A stretch of DNA of 64,000 nucleotides from Undaria pinnatifida (lineage: Eukaryota > Sar > Phaeophyceae > Laminariales > Alariaceae), in contig JABAKD010000001.1 of assembly GCA_012845835.1 (NCBI GenBank), forward strand, positions 12,911,501 to 12,975,500, written 5' to 3'. The notes beneath the pieces are model-generated. The model had not been told where the DNA came from and ran no database searches. It saw only the letters and a program-made list of their open reading frames with translations. This document shows, in pieces, positions 45,872 to 56,508 of this stretch (within the stretch, counting starts at the first letter, position 1; each line of letters begins with the position of its first letter). The translations under genes were made by a program, and so were the position numbers.

Positions 45872-48351
45872 AGACCTACTATTATGGAAAATTTTGAGCG
45901 ATTATTTCTGGCGATTATTTTTGTAGTTTTGAGGCTCCAGAAATAACTGCATCAGAAATAAGGAGCGTCCATTATGGCTTCTGATTTTTGGAAAGTGGTT
46001 TTATTTTGAATTGGTAGGTCTTGTTTTGCCGTTTGCCTTTATTTTTGAAATCTGGCACGTACACTGTCGCCGGCGACGTTAGGTCACCACTGCCTCTGCT
46101 GCGGTCTCTTCTGCTGCGCTGCTGCTGTGGTGCTGGTGTGGTGTGCCTGTGGTGGTTTCGATGGTGGTGGTGCTGCTGCTGTCGCGTTTGTGTGAGGATG
46201 AAGCTCTGTCTCGCACACAACAAGCGCAGTATGCTGTCGTAGGTGTGTTTGTGATTCTTTGTTGTGGGTGATGCGTAACGTGTACAGCAGACAAGTATCA
46301 TACCAGGTACAGTATAAGCAGTGGTGACATGTGATACTTGGTACGAGGTAGTATCCAAAAGTCAAATAATCCCAGTTCTGAGAGGTTGGAAGAGCTGTTA
46401 TTTCTGGGCTCAGAAATCACCAGATCCGCTGATTAAATAAAGCTCTATGATTATCGGATAGGGTGGTTGTAGAGTAAATCGAGAGTGTATAACGCCTTCC
46501 AGGTCCGATAGGAACAATGCCTGCAATGTAGTTGGAAACCTTTTTTTTTCATCACTAAGTATGCCCACCACGAATTTCTGGGAAAATTCTTGGCGGAAAT
46601 TTCCGGCAACATTCTTGCATAACTGCTGTGACAGCAGAAATCAATGTGCCTTCTTCGTAGATCGGGGTGTTGTGTCCTAAAAACTGGGGGACAGACGGCA
46701 TTCGTCTTGTGTGTGAGCAGTCCTCGAGATGCATTTTGGAGTAGTGCCACCGCCGTGTGCGCACGCACGTGCGCGCACCCTCACAGAACTTCACCCGTGC
46801 TGCTGTCCGGCGGCCTTTCACACGTGGTTGCCATCTGCCGCTAGGACGCGGCTACGCACGATTGTAACACGGAAAACGCGAGACACATACATGATGATGA
46901 GTAAAACAAGGGCGGGCGTGTGGCGACACACACAACCAAAGACAAGAGCACGGGTGTGTATGGCGACAAACGCGAAGAAGACACAGCAGCTGCAGCTGCT
47001 GTGGTAGTAGTAGCCCACCACAGCACAACCGAGAGAGGGCCCTCCCGGCCTAGCTATGGTGGCGCAGCCGCATCTACCTCGTGTCCGTGCCCTACAGGGC
47101 TGGGTGGTGATTGATGTAGAGCGTTTGCTTGGAGGGGGAGGTGATATCGTTGTGTGGGGCGGGTGGGGTGTGGGGGGCTATCAATGAAAACTGGCTTGCT
47201 GCTTGCAGGATACAGGATCAACTTCAACCAAAAAGCCCCCCTCGCAAGATTTATAACCCCCTGTCTTGCGGTTTGGGATCGTTCGAGTTTAATTCTGGCC
47301 TCGATTATTTCTGAACCCAGAAATATGGTGTATGCGAAGATCAGATTATGGTTTGGTTTGGTCATTTTCTATTCTCCCGGTCCCAAAAAATAATCAACTT
47401 CCCAAAATAAAGTTCCCAAACGCCCTAAAATCGTCCAAAAACGCCCTCAAGACCAGATTATTTTCGGATTGGGTTTGGGTCTTTTGGGTTTCGAAAAGAA
47501 GAAAATATCGTTGGCCAAGACCACCCGGGTTACCCCGGGCGAATCAAATCACTGCATATGCGGCGTGAAGTTGGCAAGAAATCACCATCGCATCACGATT
47601 TGCCTCGTGTGTTGCAGCTGCGTGTGTTGTTGCGTAGCAGCGCAGACGCTGAGCAACGCCCCGGCCCGAGACGCGGAAGAGCGCTCGTAGAGTCTTGGAT
47701 GGGAGGCGGAAGAGGTTGGTGCGTTGTTGCCTGCCGTGGTTGCTGCTGCTATTGCTGCTGTTGTTGTTTCTGCTGATGCTGCTGCTGCTGTTCCTGTTGG
47801 TGCTGCTGGTGAAGCTGCTGCTGGAGCTGCTCCTGCTGCTGTTGATGCTGTTGCATCCCACCCGCGATCGCTGCGTACGCTGCGCTGTTCAACTGCCTAG
47901 ACAGCAGCATACCCATGCCCTGCACTCCGGGTACAGCTGCTCCCTGAAAAATCGGAGGCGCAGCAGCACCAGCCCGCACAGAGGGTACGAGCTCCCGCTG
48001 AATACAGGCCCCCGTTCCATTTGAAGGGCTGCGTCGGCGCGCCCAACTGAGTTCGGGTCTACGTCGCGAAGGACGGGCTAAAAAGAGGTGTTGGGGAAAA
48101 TTCGTAGAATTTTTTGTCTTCATAAAAAACGAAAATCGTGCTGTGGGTCTTCGCAAGCGTTTTCATATCGGATTCGGTTATGAACATGGTGAATAGCCTG
48201 GTTCGCAAGACCAAACCATAATTTGATCTACGCAAACACCCTAATAACGATGATTTCTGGTCCCATAGTGGAAGGTTTTTATTTTTGTCATCGGAGATCC
48301 CGGTTAAAGAGAGAAATAATCGATGAAAATATTCGCCATAATAGTAGGTCT
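45872..48351. mobile_element. AGAC-type inverted-repeat transposon, copy A (2,480 bp)
   Basis: It begins AGACCTACTATTATGG and ends with the exact reverse complement at 48336-48351. Beyond 16 bp the ends are only loosely similar. Copy B begins 2,499 bp later and the two appear identical wherever I compared them. The unit contains two separate CTG/CAG-rich stretches, a TACCAGGTA motif at 46301 and a polyglutamine reading frame. I recognise no transposase, so it is non-autonomous or of an unfamiliar type. Confidence 0.85.
47749..48156 (-). pseudogene. Polyglutamine reading frame in transposon copy A, possibly a captured gene fragment
   Basis: The minus-strand frame begins at an ATG and runs 135 codons: a basic segment, then VRAGAAAPPIFQGAAVPGVQ, then a Gln-rich tract (MQQHQQQQEQLQQQLHQQHQ). 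It stops at TAG (47749-47751) within the CAG/CAA run. After that stop the same frame stays open for another 50-odd codons to TGA. A CAG-to-TAG change would explain the break. It may be an exon picked up by the element. I name no protein, and low-complexity CAG runs give open frames easily. Confidence 0.35.
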
Positions 48352-48370
48352 AAAAAAAAATCCCATCCTA
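48352..48370. repeat. 19-bp spacer between copies A and B
   Basis: AAAAAAAAATCCCATCCTA, identical to the 19 bases left of copy A and to the spacer at 53234-53252. Confidence 0.92.
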
Positions 48371-50247
48371 AGACCTACTATTATGGAAAATTTTGAGCGA
48401 TTATTTCTGGCGATTATTTTTGTAGTTTTGAGGCTCCAGAAATAACTGCATCAGAAATAAGGAGCGTCCATTATGGCTTCTGATTTTTGGAAAGTGGTTT
48501 TATTTTGAATTGGTAGGTCTTGTTTTGCCGTTTGCCTTTATTTTTGAAATCTGGCACGTACACTGTCGCCGGCGACGTTAGGTCACCACTGCCTCTGCTG
48601 CGGTCTCTTCTGCTGCGCTGCTGCTGTGGTGCTGGTGTGGTGTGCCTGTGGTGGTTTCGATGGTGGTGGTGCTGCTGCTGTCGCGTTTGTGTGAGGATGA
48701 AGCTCTGTCTCGCACACAACAAGCGCAGTATGCTGTCGTAGGTGTGTTTGTGATTCTTTGTTGTGGGTGATGCGTAACGTGTACAGCAGACAAGTATCAT
48801 ACCAGGTACAGTATAAGCAGTGGTGACATGTGATACTTGGTACGAGGTAGTATCCAAAAGTCAAATAATCCCAGTTCTGAGAGGTTGGAAGAGCTGTTAT
48901 TTCTGGGCTCAGAAATCACCAGATCCGCTGATTAAATAAAGCTCTATGATTATCGGATAGGGTGGTTGTAGAGTAAATCGAGAGTGTATAACGCCTTCCA
49001 GGTCCGATAGGAACAATGCCTGCAATGTAGTTGGAAACCTTTTTTTTTCATCACTAAGTATGCCCACCACGAATTTCTGGGAAAATTCTTGGCGGAAATT
49101 TCCGGCAACATTCTTGCATAACTGCTGTGACAGCAGAAATCAATGTGCCTTCTTCGTAGATCGGGGTGTTGTGTCCTAAAAACTGGGGGACAGACGGCAT
49201 TCGTCTTGTGTGTGAGCAGTCCTCGAGATGCATTTTGGAGTAGTGCCACCGCCGTGTGCGCACGCACGTGCGCGCACCCTCACAGAACTTCACCCGTGCT
49301 GCTGTCCGGCGGCCTTTCACACGTGGTTGCCATCTGCCGCTAGGACGCGGCTACGCACGATTGTAACACGGAAAACGCGAGACACATACATGATGATGAG
49401 TAAAACAAGGGCGGGCGTGTGGCGACACACACAACCAAAGACAAGAGCACGGGTGTGTATGGCGACAAACGCGAAGAAGACACAGCAGCTGCAGCTGCTG
49501 TGGTAGTAGTAGCCCACCACAGCACAACCGAGAGAGGGCCCTCCCGGCCTAGCTATGGTGGCGCAGCCGCATCTACCTCGTGTCCGTGCCCTACAGGGCT
49601 GGGTGGTGATTGATGTAGAGCGTTTGCTTGGAGGGGGAGGTGATATCGTTGTGTGGGGCGGGTGGGGTGTGGGGGGCTATCAATGAAAACTGGCTTGCTG
49701 CTTGCAGGATACAGGATCAACTTCAACCAAAAAGCCCCCCTCGCAAGATTTATAACCCCCTGTCTTGCGGTTTGGGATCGTTCGAGTTTAATTCTGGCCT
49801 CGATTATTTCTGAACCCAGAAATATGGTGTATGCGAAGATCAGATTATGGTTTGGTTTGGTCATTTTCTATTCTCCCGGTCCCAAAAAATAATCAACTTC
49901 CCAAAATAAAGTTCCCAAACGCCCTAAAATCGTCCAAAAACGCCCTCAAGACCAGATTATTTTCGGATTGGGTTTGGGTCTTTTGGGTTTCGAAAAGAAG
50001 AAAATATCGTTGGCCAAGACCACCCGGGTTACCCCGGGCGAATCAAATCACTGCATATGCGGCGTGAAGTTGGCAAGAAATCACCATCGCATCACGATTT
50101 GCCTCGTGTGTTGCAGCTGCGTGTGTTGTTGCGTAGCAGCGCAGACGCTGAGCAACGCCCCGGCCCGAGACGCGGAAGAGCGCTCGTAGAGTCTTGGATG
50201 GGAGGCGGAAGAGGTTGGTGCGTTGTTGCCTGCCGTGGTTGCTGCTG

Positions 50248-50655
50248 CTATTGCTGCTGTTGTTGTTTCTGCTGATGCTGCTGCTGCTGTTCCTGTTGGT
50301 GCTGCTGGTGAAGCTGCTGCTGGAGCTGCTCCTGCTGCTGTTGATGCTGTTGCATCCCACCCGCGATCGCTGCGTACGCTGCGCTGTTCAACTGCCTAGA
50401 CAGCAGCATACCCATGCCCTGCACTCCGGGTACAGCTGCTCCCTGAAAAATCGGAGGCGCAGCAGCACCAGCCCGCACAGAGGGTACGAGCTCCCGCTGA
50501 ATACAGGCCCCCGTTCCATTTGAAGGGCTGCGTCGGCGCGCCCAACTGAGTTCGGGTCTACGTCGCGAAGGACGGGCTAAAAAGAGGTGTTGGGGAAAAT
50601 TCGTAGAATTTTTTGTCTTCATAAAAAACGAAAATCGTGCTGTGGGTCTTCGCAA
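50248..50655 (-). pseudogene. Polyglutamine reading frame in transposon copy B
   Basis: Identical translation to the frame in copy A, including the TAG inside the Gln tract. The break therefore predates the duplication, or the two copies have been homogenised. Confidence 0.35.
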
Positions 50656-50765
50656 GCGTTTTCATATCGGATTCGGTTATGAACATGGTGAATAGCCTGG
50701 TTCGCAAGACCAAACCATAATTTGATCTACGCAAACACCCTAATAACGATGATTTCTGGTCCCAT

Positions 50766-51866
50766 AGTAGACACTTATAAAACTCAGAGGAGTGCGATAT
50801 TTCGGATCTTCAACCCAAATTCTCCATCGCGATTTGCGATTTCGCAAACCACCCGATATAAAACTCAAAATCGCCTTTTCTTCCAGGAGTACGTGAGATA
50901 TAAAACTCGGGTTATGTGCCAAGATACGAACAAATTCGGTGACAATCCCGTAGCCCTCGGTCAGCTCCTCACTCCTCACAACACACACAGCACACCGCTG
51001 GTCGAAGGACATGGCTGCTGCTGCTGCTGTAGCTGCTGCTCCCGGTAGCTCGGCCAGCATCAGCGCCTGCATCTATCATGAGTTTGGCTCTTGGCATGAA
51101 CGATGCCGCAGCGCAGACACGGCTCGCGCTCGTGGTGAGACACATTGTCAAAGCTTGTGCCTACGCGACGCTGGCGGGCATCGGTATCTCGCTACTCCCA
51201 CGACGTAAAATCTACAGCAGTAGTAGTGCTCGTTAGATCTCTCAGCTTCCGGCTGATGTTGCCGTGGGTAGAGCCCACACCAGAACCCATGGCATCAGCG
51301 ACGGCATTGAAATGTTGCGGCTGCCATGTGTTGCCTCCTCCCCTCTGCGCGTCCTTCGCGCCAACCGCTGCCCGCTTGTTGCCGGGTTGGGGGCATACCT
51401 CTACTCCGTCACAAATCCGTCCATGGGTAGAGCACTGGATGTTGTGGTGGTGCCGCTGAATCCGGGCATCTCGGGCATGCGCCCCTCCCCAGTCACGGGA
51501 GCACCAACCTGCTGTGTGTATTCAACCCCGTCCCCGCGGCCATCGCTGCTGTTGTTGTTCATGTTGTCGCGGTGACGATCGGATGGTATCGTGGAGAAGC
51601 AAGCCTCGTGTGGGTAGGTACGTGTTTTCCGGGGCGTGTCCAAGCCTGTCTGTCAGTAATTCTGGCTCTACTCAACAAAAAAGAACATTAAAAATCGCGA
51701 TGGGGAAAAAAAGCCCTGTGCGATTTTTCGCACTTGGGTTGTGTTTTGCGGACCACAGGTCGCGAAAATATCGCAATTTCCGGCACGCCTATAAAACTCC
51801 AGGTGCGCATAATTTGGCTCTAAACACCCAAAATCGCGATTTCTTTGAGTTTTAAAAGTGTCTAGT
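50766..51866. mobile_element. Nested element N1 (1,095 bp) with 3-bp target duplication
   Basis: The element is 50769-51863. Its inverted ends AGACACTTATAAAACTCA and AGACACTTTTAAAACTCA (right end read in reverse) differ at one base, and AGT flanks it on both sides. The empty site is visible in copy A (CCATAGTGGAAGG), which fixes the borders. TATAAAACTC recurs inside near both ends. No transposase is recognised. Confidence 0.9.
51079..51575 (+). pseudogene. Possible captured coding fragment inside N1
   Basis: An ATG-started frame (MSLALGMNDAAAQTRLALVV, then RHIVKACAYATLAGIGISLL) meets TAG after about 50 codons. The same frame then continues with about 110 codons (GISDGIEMLRLPCV, LVAGLGAYLYSVTNPSMGRA, LDVVVVPLNPGISG) to TGA near 51575. 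It is GC-rich, so long chance frames are expected. I recognise no family. Confidence 0.22.
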
Positions 51867-51936
51867 GGAAGGTTTTTATTTTTGTCATCGGAGATCCCGG
51901 TTAAAGAGAGAAATAATCGATGAAAATATTCGCCAT

Positions 51937-53224
51937 AATAGACGTATTTAAGCCTCGAGGTTAGGTCTTATGTACTTCCATCTGGAAGAGCTAGGCCATT
52001 CGATATTTCGACCTAACGCATAAAAAAAACACCACATATCTAAAACTCGAAATAGTGGTTTCTTTCAGTACGCATAAAAAGAAAAGCCGAGGAAAGATCA
52101 AACTACTTGAAAATAGACTACGATATTTCTGCACTACTCCAGACGCAGATGGCAAGACGAGGATTTATGTCATCAGTCAGCACATGAGTGGGTGGAAACT
52201 TCGAGAAAGACCCTCCCCTGCCCATGCTGTGCGAGCTTGAACAAACGGCCAAAACAAATAACTGGTGCCTGGCAAAAACATTGAGTGCTTCGTACTCCAT
52301 ACTCGCTTCATATTATGTAGGATACCTCGCAGGCGTCTGCCGCCTTCGGTGTGCCTCAGTGTGGCAGTCAGTACAGCAGCACAGCAGGACTGGCCCTCAA
52401 CCCGGTTCAATTTCCACCCTCGAAATGTAGGCATCCGCGGGAAAGAGGCAACAGGGTTGTAAACTGCAGCAGCTCCGGCCATGCGCTACGTCGGGCACAA
52501 AAACCAAACAAAAAAAATGTGTCATCGAAAAATTACAGCCTCTCAGGACGAGAGAGCAGAAGCACGAGCGCGCGACGAACTATGTCAGAGTCCCAGTTCT
52601 CTGACCGCAGAGAACGCCAGGGTAGGAGGAGTCTCGCGGGCGTTTTCCACCGTCTAGTTGTGCTGTAGTTGGGTTGGCTGTTGGTGTGCTGGTTGTCTGT
52701 GTATTGTGCTGTGTTGTTTTTGTTTTGTGGTGTGTTGTGTTGTGTGTGTGCGCTCGATCCCTGTGAATGAACAAGGGCTCCTTTTCAAGCAATAGTACGT
52801 AGAGGCATGCCGCTCCACGAGAGTGGGACGCCTCTGACCACCGCCAACGTTCCTGATGGTGTTGTACACGCAGGTTGATTAACCCGGGTTGGGGATACAC
52901 CAAGCGGCTTGCTAGGTTGAGCGTTGCAATTGCTGCGTGGGTGTTGTGCTGTGCTGCTGCTGCAGTGTCTGATGTTGCCTCGAGCTTTTGTCGTCTGAAA
53001 TGCTGTTGTTTGCTGGAAAATACTCGGAAAATTGCTTCAAATATGCACTTGGGCCAAAATGTGCCCAAGTGCATATTTTGGGAAAATCCACATCTCACCG
53101 TGGTCTGCCGTGGTCGTTAGGTCGATAAAATAGACCTATTTTTTAGACATTTAAAACACGATAGGGCTTAATTTGGTTTAGAGCCAAAAATATAGGCATA
53201 TCGTCAGGCTTAAATACGTCTAAT
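51937..53224. mobile_element. Nested element N2 (1,282 bp) with 3-bp target duplication
   Basis: The element is 51940-53221, with 16-bp perfect inverted ends AGACGTATTTAAGCCT, flanked by AAT on both sides. A TAATA reading with GAC ends is equally compatible at this site; the N1 borders favour AGAC. It sits in the right inverted repeat of copy B. Inside are CAG/TGT-rich sequence and a 16-bp stem hairpin at 53039-53078. No transposase is recognised. Confidence 0.87.
53039..53078. repeat. Perfect 16-bp inverted repeat with 8-nt loop
   Basis: AAATATGCACTTGGGC (53039-53054) and its reverse complement (53063-53078) are separated by CAAAATGT, inside N2 about 140 bp from its right end. Confidence 0.93.
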
Positions 53225-53233
53225 AGTAGGTCT

Positions 53234-53252
53234 AAAAAAAAATCCCATCCTA
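53234..53252. repeat. 19-bp spacer between copies B and C
   Basis: Identical to the spacer at 48352-48370. Confidence 0.92.
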
Positions 53253-55868
53253 AGACCTACTATTATGGAAAATTTTGAGCGATTATTTCTGGCGATTATT
53301 TTTGTAGTTTTGAGGCTCCAGAAATAACTGCATCAGAAATAAGGAGCGTCCATTATGGCTTCTGATTTTTGGAAAGTGGTTTTATTTTGAATTGGTAGGT
53401 CTTGTTTTGCCGTTTGCCTTTATTTTTGAAATCTGGCACGTACACTGTCGCCGGCGACGTTAGGTCACCACTGCCTCTGCTGCGGTCTCTTCTGCTGCGC
53501 TGCTGCTGTGGTGCTGGTGTGGTGTGCCTGTGGTGGTTTCGATGGTGGTGGTGCTGCTGCTGTCGCGTTTGTGTGAGGACCTACTATTATGGCGAATATT
53601 TTCATCGATTATTTCTCTCTTTAACCGGGATCTCCGACGACAAAAATAAAAACCTTCCACTACTATGGGACCAGAAATCATCGTTATTTCCAGGGATGTG
53701 TACGGAGTAAGATCCGCACCGCGGTGCGGATTTTTTATTTTTAGAATCTGACGGAGCGGAGCGGAGCGGATATTCGCTCTAGCAAAAAGTTGCGGATTGT
53801 CACGGTGCGGATTTCTGTCCAAAAAAAATCCACGGATTACGACATGGCGGATATCCGTTATGTTCATGGATGTCACGGAGCGGAGCGGATTTTTTAATTT
53901 GACACGGAGCGGAGCGGAGCGGATATTCGCTCACAGAAAAAAGTCACGGATTTTTACGGAGCGGATATCCGGCATCGAGATTTGTGCGGATTGTTGCGGA
54001 GCGGATATCCGTCAGACGGATTTTTTCACGGAGCGGATTGTCCACTCCGTCGAGCAAACCGTACAAATCCGCTGCGTTTATCCACGCAAAACCGTATCAA
54101 GGAATCCGTAATATTGGACGGTTATCCGCGGATGTTGACCGGATTTCTCCTGATATCAGAAACTAACTACGGATAGACACGTTGTTCTCGGAGTTATACA
54201 TGGCGGAGAGGGGTGGCGAGCATGGAAAGAATCTCGCGCCCGCACGCGTCGAGTCCCCTTCATAAAAAAATAAAAAAAAAGGATGTCTGAAAGAACACTT
54301 GGATTAAGAGAAGGGTGAAAAAGAAATACTCCGAGTAGAACAGATTGACCAGAAGAGTTGGTACAGCAGGCGCGCAAGAGCATGAATTCCGCGCACATCT
54401 CTGGTAAATAGGTAAGTACGCAAGTACTCCTACAAAGTACCAGATACTTCAACAATTCCATCGCCGCGACAAAAACAAAAAACAAAAAACAGGAAAACCG
54501 AAAAAAGAAACAAGAAAAAAGAATAAAGAAAACAGAGACAGAAAAAATGAAAACAGAGACAATTTCCTCAGCAGCAACAGCGGTACATAGTGAAACCACC
54601 GAAGTACCGAAAATGCGAAAATTGAAAAATTCAGCCCGGGCGAAAGACGGGAAAATCGGAAAAACCAGGGATACAGATCAACTCAACGGCAGTGAAAGAT
54701 GAGCGCCTGCACCTGTTTGCTCAGACCCTACCGTTCGCCACTCGTTACTCATCGAGTTCGATTACGACATCCTGGCCAAGAACGGTATTTATTTATTTGT
54801 ATAAGTTATCCGCTATTATTCAGAACAATTGTTGAAGGCTCAAAACCCGTGACCTTCACACGGTTTAATCCGTCACTGTCTACGGATTGGTCACGGATCA
54901 TCTACGGAGCAGACCAATCCGCTCCGTAAATTATCCGTTACTTACGGATCTGGCCACTGGAGAAAAACATCATACGGAGCGGTGCGGATTTTATTTTGTC
55001 GTGACGGAGCGGAGCGGAGCGGATATCCGCGCTCTTTTCAAATCACGGATTTTTGCGGAGCGGATTTTTGTCCTTGAAAACGTTTCACGGAGCGGAGCGG
55101 ATTTCCACCATGCGTCACGGAGCAAAGCGGAGCGGATATCCGCCCTTGACCTACTTCACGGATTTGGACGGATCGGTTATCCGTTGTCTGGTTTTGTCAC
55201 GGAGCGGTGCGGTTTGTCAATCCGCTCCGTAAAAACCCTAACTCGCGGTGCGGATCTTACTCCGTACACATCCCTGGTTATTTCTGGGTTCAGAAATAAT
55301 CGAGGCCAGAAATCAGCGGATCTGGTGATTTCTGAGCCCAGAAATAACAGCTCTTCCAACCTCTCAGAACTGGGATTATTTGACTTTTGGATACTACCTC
55401 GTACCAAGTATCACATGTCATCACTGCTCATACTGTACCTGGTATGATACTTGTCTGCTGTACACGTCACGCATCACCCACAACAAAGAATCACAAACAC
55501 ACCTACGACAGCATACTGCGCTTGTTGTGTGCGAGACAGAGCTTCATCCTCACACAAACGCGACAGCAGCAGCACCACCACCATCGAAACCACCTCAGGC
55601 ACACCACAGCAGCAGCGCAGTAGAAGAGACCGCAGCAGAGGCGGTGGTGACCTAAGTTTAACGTCGCCGGCGACAGTGTTCGTGCCAGATTTCAAAAATA
55701 AAGGCAAACGGCAAAACAAGACCTACCAATTCAAAATAAAACCACTTTCCAAAAATCAGAAGCCATAATGGACGCTCCTTATTTCTGATGCAGTTATTTC
55801 TGGAGCCTCAAAACTACAAGAATAATCGCCAGAAATAATCGCTCAAAATTTTCCATAATAGTAGGTCT
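53253..55868. mobile_element. AGAC-type transposon, copy C, internally rearranged
   Basis: The left arm (53253-53577) is the same as the left 325 bp of copies A and B. It then switches into the reverse complement of the right end of copy A (53578 onward: CCTACTATTATGGCGAATAT). After the nested hAT element it continues as the reverse complement of internal and left sequence of copy A, ending CCATAATAGTAGGTCT at 55868. Copy C therefore has long inverted arms of about 330 bp. The right arm differs from copy A at several positions and lacks a few bases of the GTGGTG stretch, while the left arm looks identical. Confidence 0.85.
53683..55284. mobile_element. Non-autonomous hAT-type element with 8-bp target duplication
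   Basis: The element is 53691-55276 (1,586 bp), with 33-bp perfect inverted ends that start CAGGGATGTGTACGGAGTAA. It is flanked by GTTATTTC at 53683-53690 and 55277-55284. CAGGG ends with an 8-bp duplication are the hallmark of the hAT superfamily. Both ends carry many GGAGCGGAT / GCGGATATCCG subterminal motifs, as expected for transposase-binding repeats. The middle (54200-54850) is A-rich and has no transposase. Confidence 0.92.
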
Positions 55869-55873
55869 AATAA

Positions 55874-55911
55874 CAGGGTAAAATAAAAGTTTAGGATGGA
55901 TTTTTTCTTTT
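55874..55911 (+). repeat. Dispersed repeat R, half copy at the right of the complex
   Basis: CAGGGTAAAATAAAAGTTTA, then GGATGGATTTTTTCTT, identical to 37998-38033. It is in the orientation opposite to the half copy at 45797-45871. Confidence 0.82.
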
Positions 55912-56016
55912 TTATTTAGAGCATTTGAACTTGGTTCACGACTTCAAACCTGAGCTTCCGATCGCTATCGTACGCGGTACTCGTGTGAAAAGTTAAACCG
56001 ATAAAACATCGATAAC

Positions 56017-56508
56017 AATACGCATGTATTCTCGGACCAGTTCTTCTTCTCATATAGTGTGGGATAAGAATGGTGGAAGCACCTACCGAAGGGTCGGTGC
56101 TGCCACCCCGTCGGCGAAAAAGCCCCCGAGTGTCGTCGGTTTTCCGTGTATTCATTCGCAAGTACAACCGGACACTCGGGTCTTTCCGTCGGCGGTTGAA
56201 GAAGAACTTAGAACCAGGTCTGCGTATACCTGGTGTCCCTTACACCGTGTAAATATGTTGTATTCTTTGTGGGGTGGGCGGGCGGTGTCTCAAATAAGCT
56301 CTCGATTCTCCCTTCTCTATTTGGAGAAGAACAGCTTGTTGGAAAGTGAGCTTGGGGGCTTGTCTTGTCCTCGAATGAGGCCTATCATTTCGTGGGGGAT
56401 AGGGGATCGTTCGAGAACGTTCCCCATCCCGGTTCTGGATAATACGCATGTATTCTCGGACCAGTTCTTCTTCTCATATAGTGTGGGATAAGAATGGTGG
56501 AAGCACCT
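56017..56508 (-). repeat. Terminal direct repeats of the tyrosine-recombinase retrotransposon
   Basis: A 68-bp sequence (AATACGCATGTATTCTCGGA...GAAGCACCT) is present identically at 56017-56084 and 56441-56508, 424 bp apart, 3' of the recombinase gene. Two direct repeats bracketing a unique stretch at the 3' end fit the B1-A2-B2 part of the split direct repeats of Ngaro/PAT-type elements. The matching A1 would lie 5' of Gag, probably beyond the window. The stretch between them includes CCCGAGTGTC...GACACTCGGG, a 10-bp stem. Confidence 0.8.

Larger units (their letters stand above)
48371..53233. mobile_element. AGAC-type transposon, copy B, carrying two nested elements
   Basis: The sequence matches copy A from 48371 to 50765, where element N1 (50769-51863) interrupts CCATAGTGG. 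It resumes at 51864 and is broken again inside the right inverted repeat (CCATAATAG) by element N2 (51940-53221). It finishes with AATAGTAGGTCT at 53233. Removing N1, N2 and their duplications restores a unit of copy A length. Confidence 0.88.

Noticed and set aside
54156-54599. 147-codon minus-strand frame as the hAT transposase
   Set aside because: The translation is Phe/Val/Ser-rich from A-rich DNA and has no zinc finger, catalytic residues or dimerisation domain of hAT transposases.
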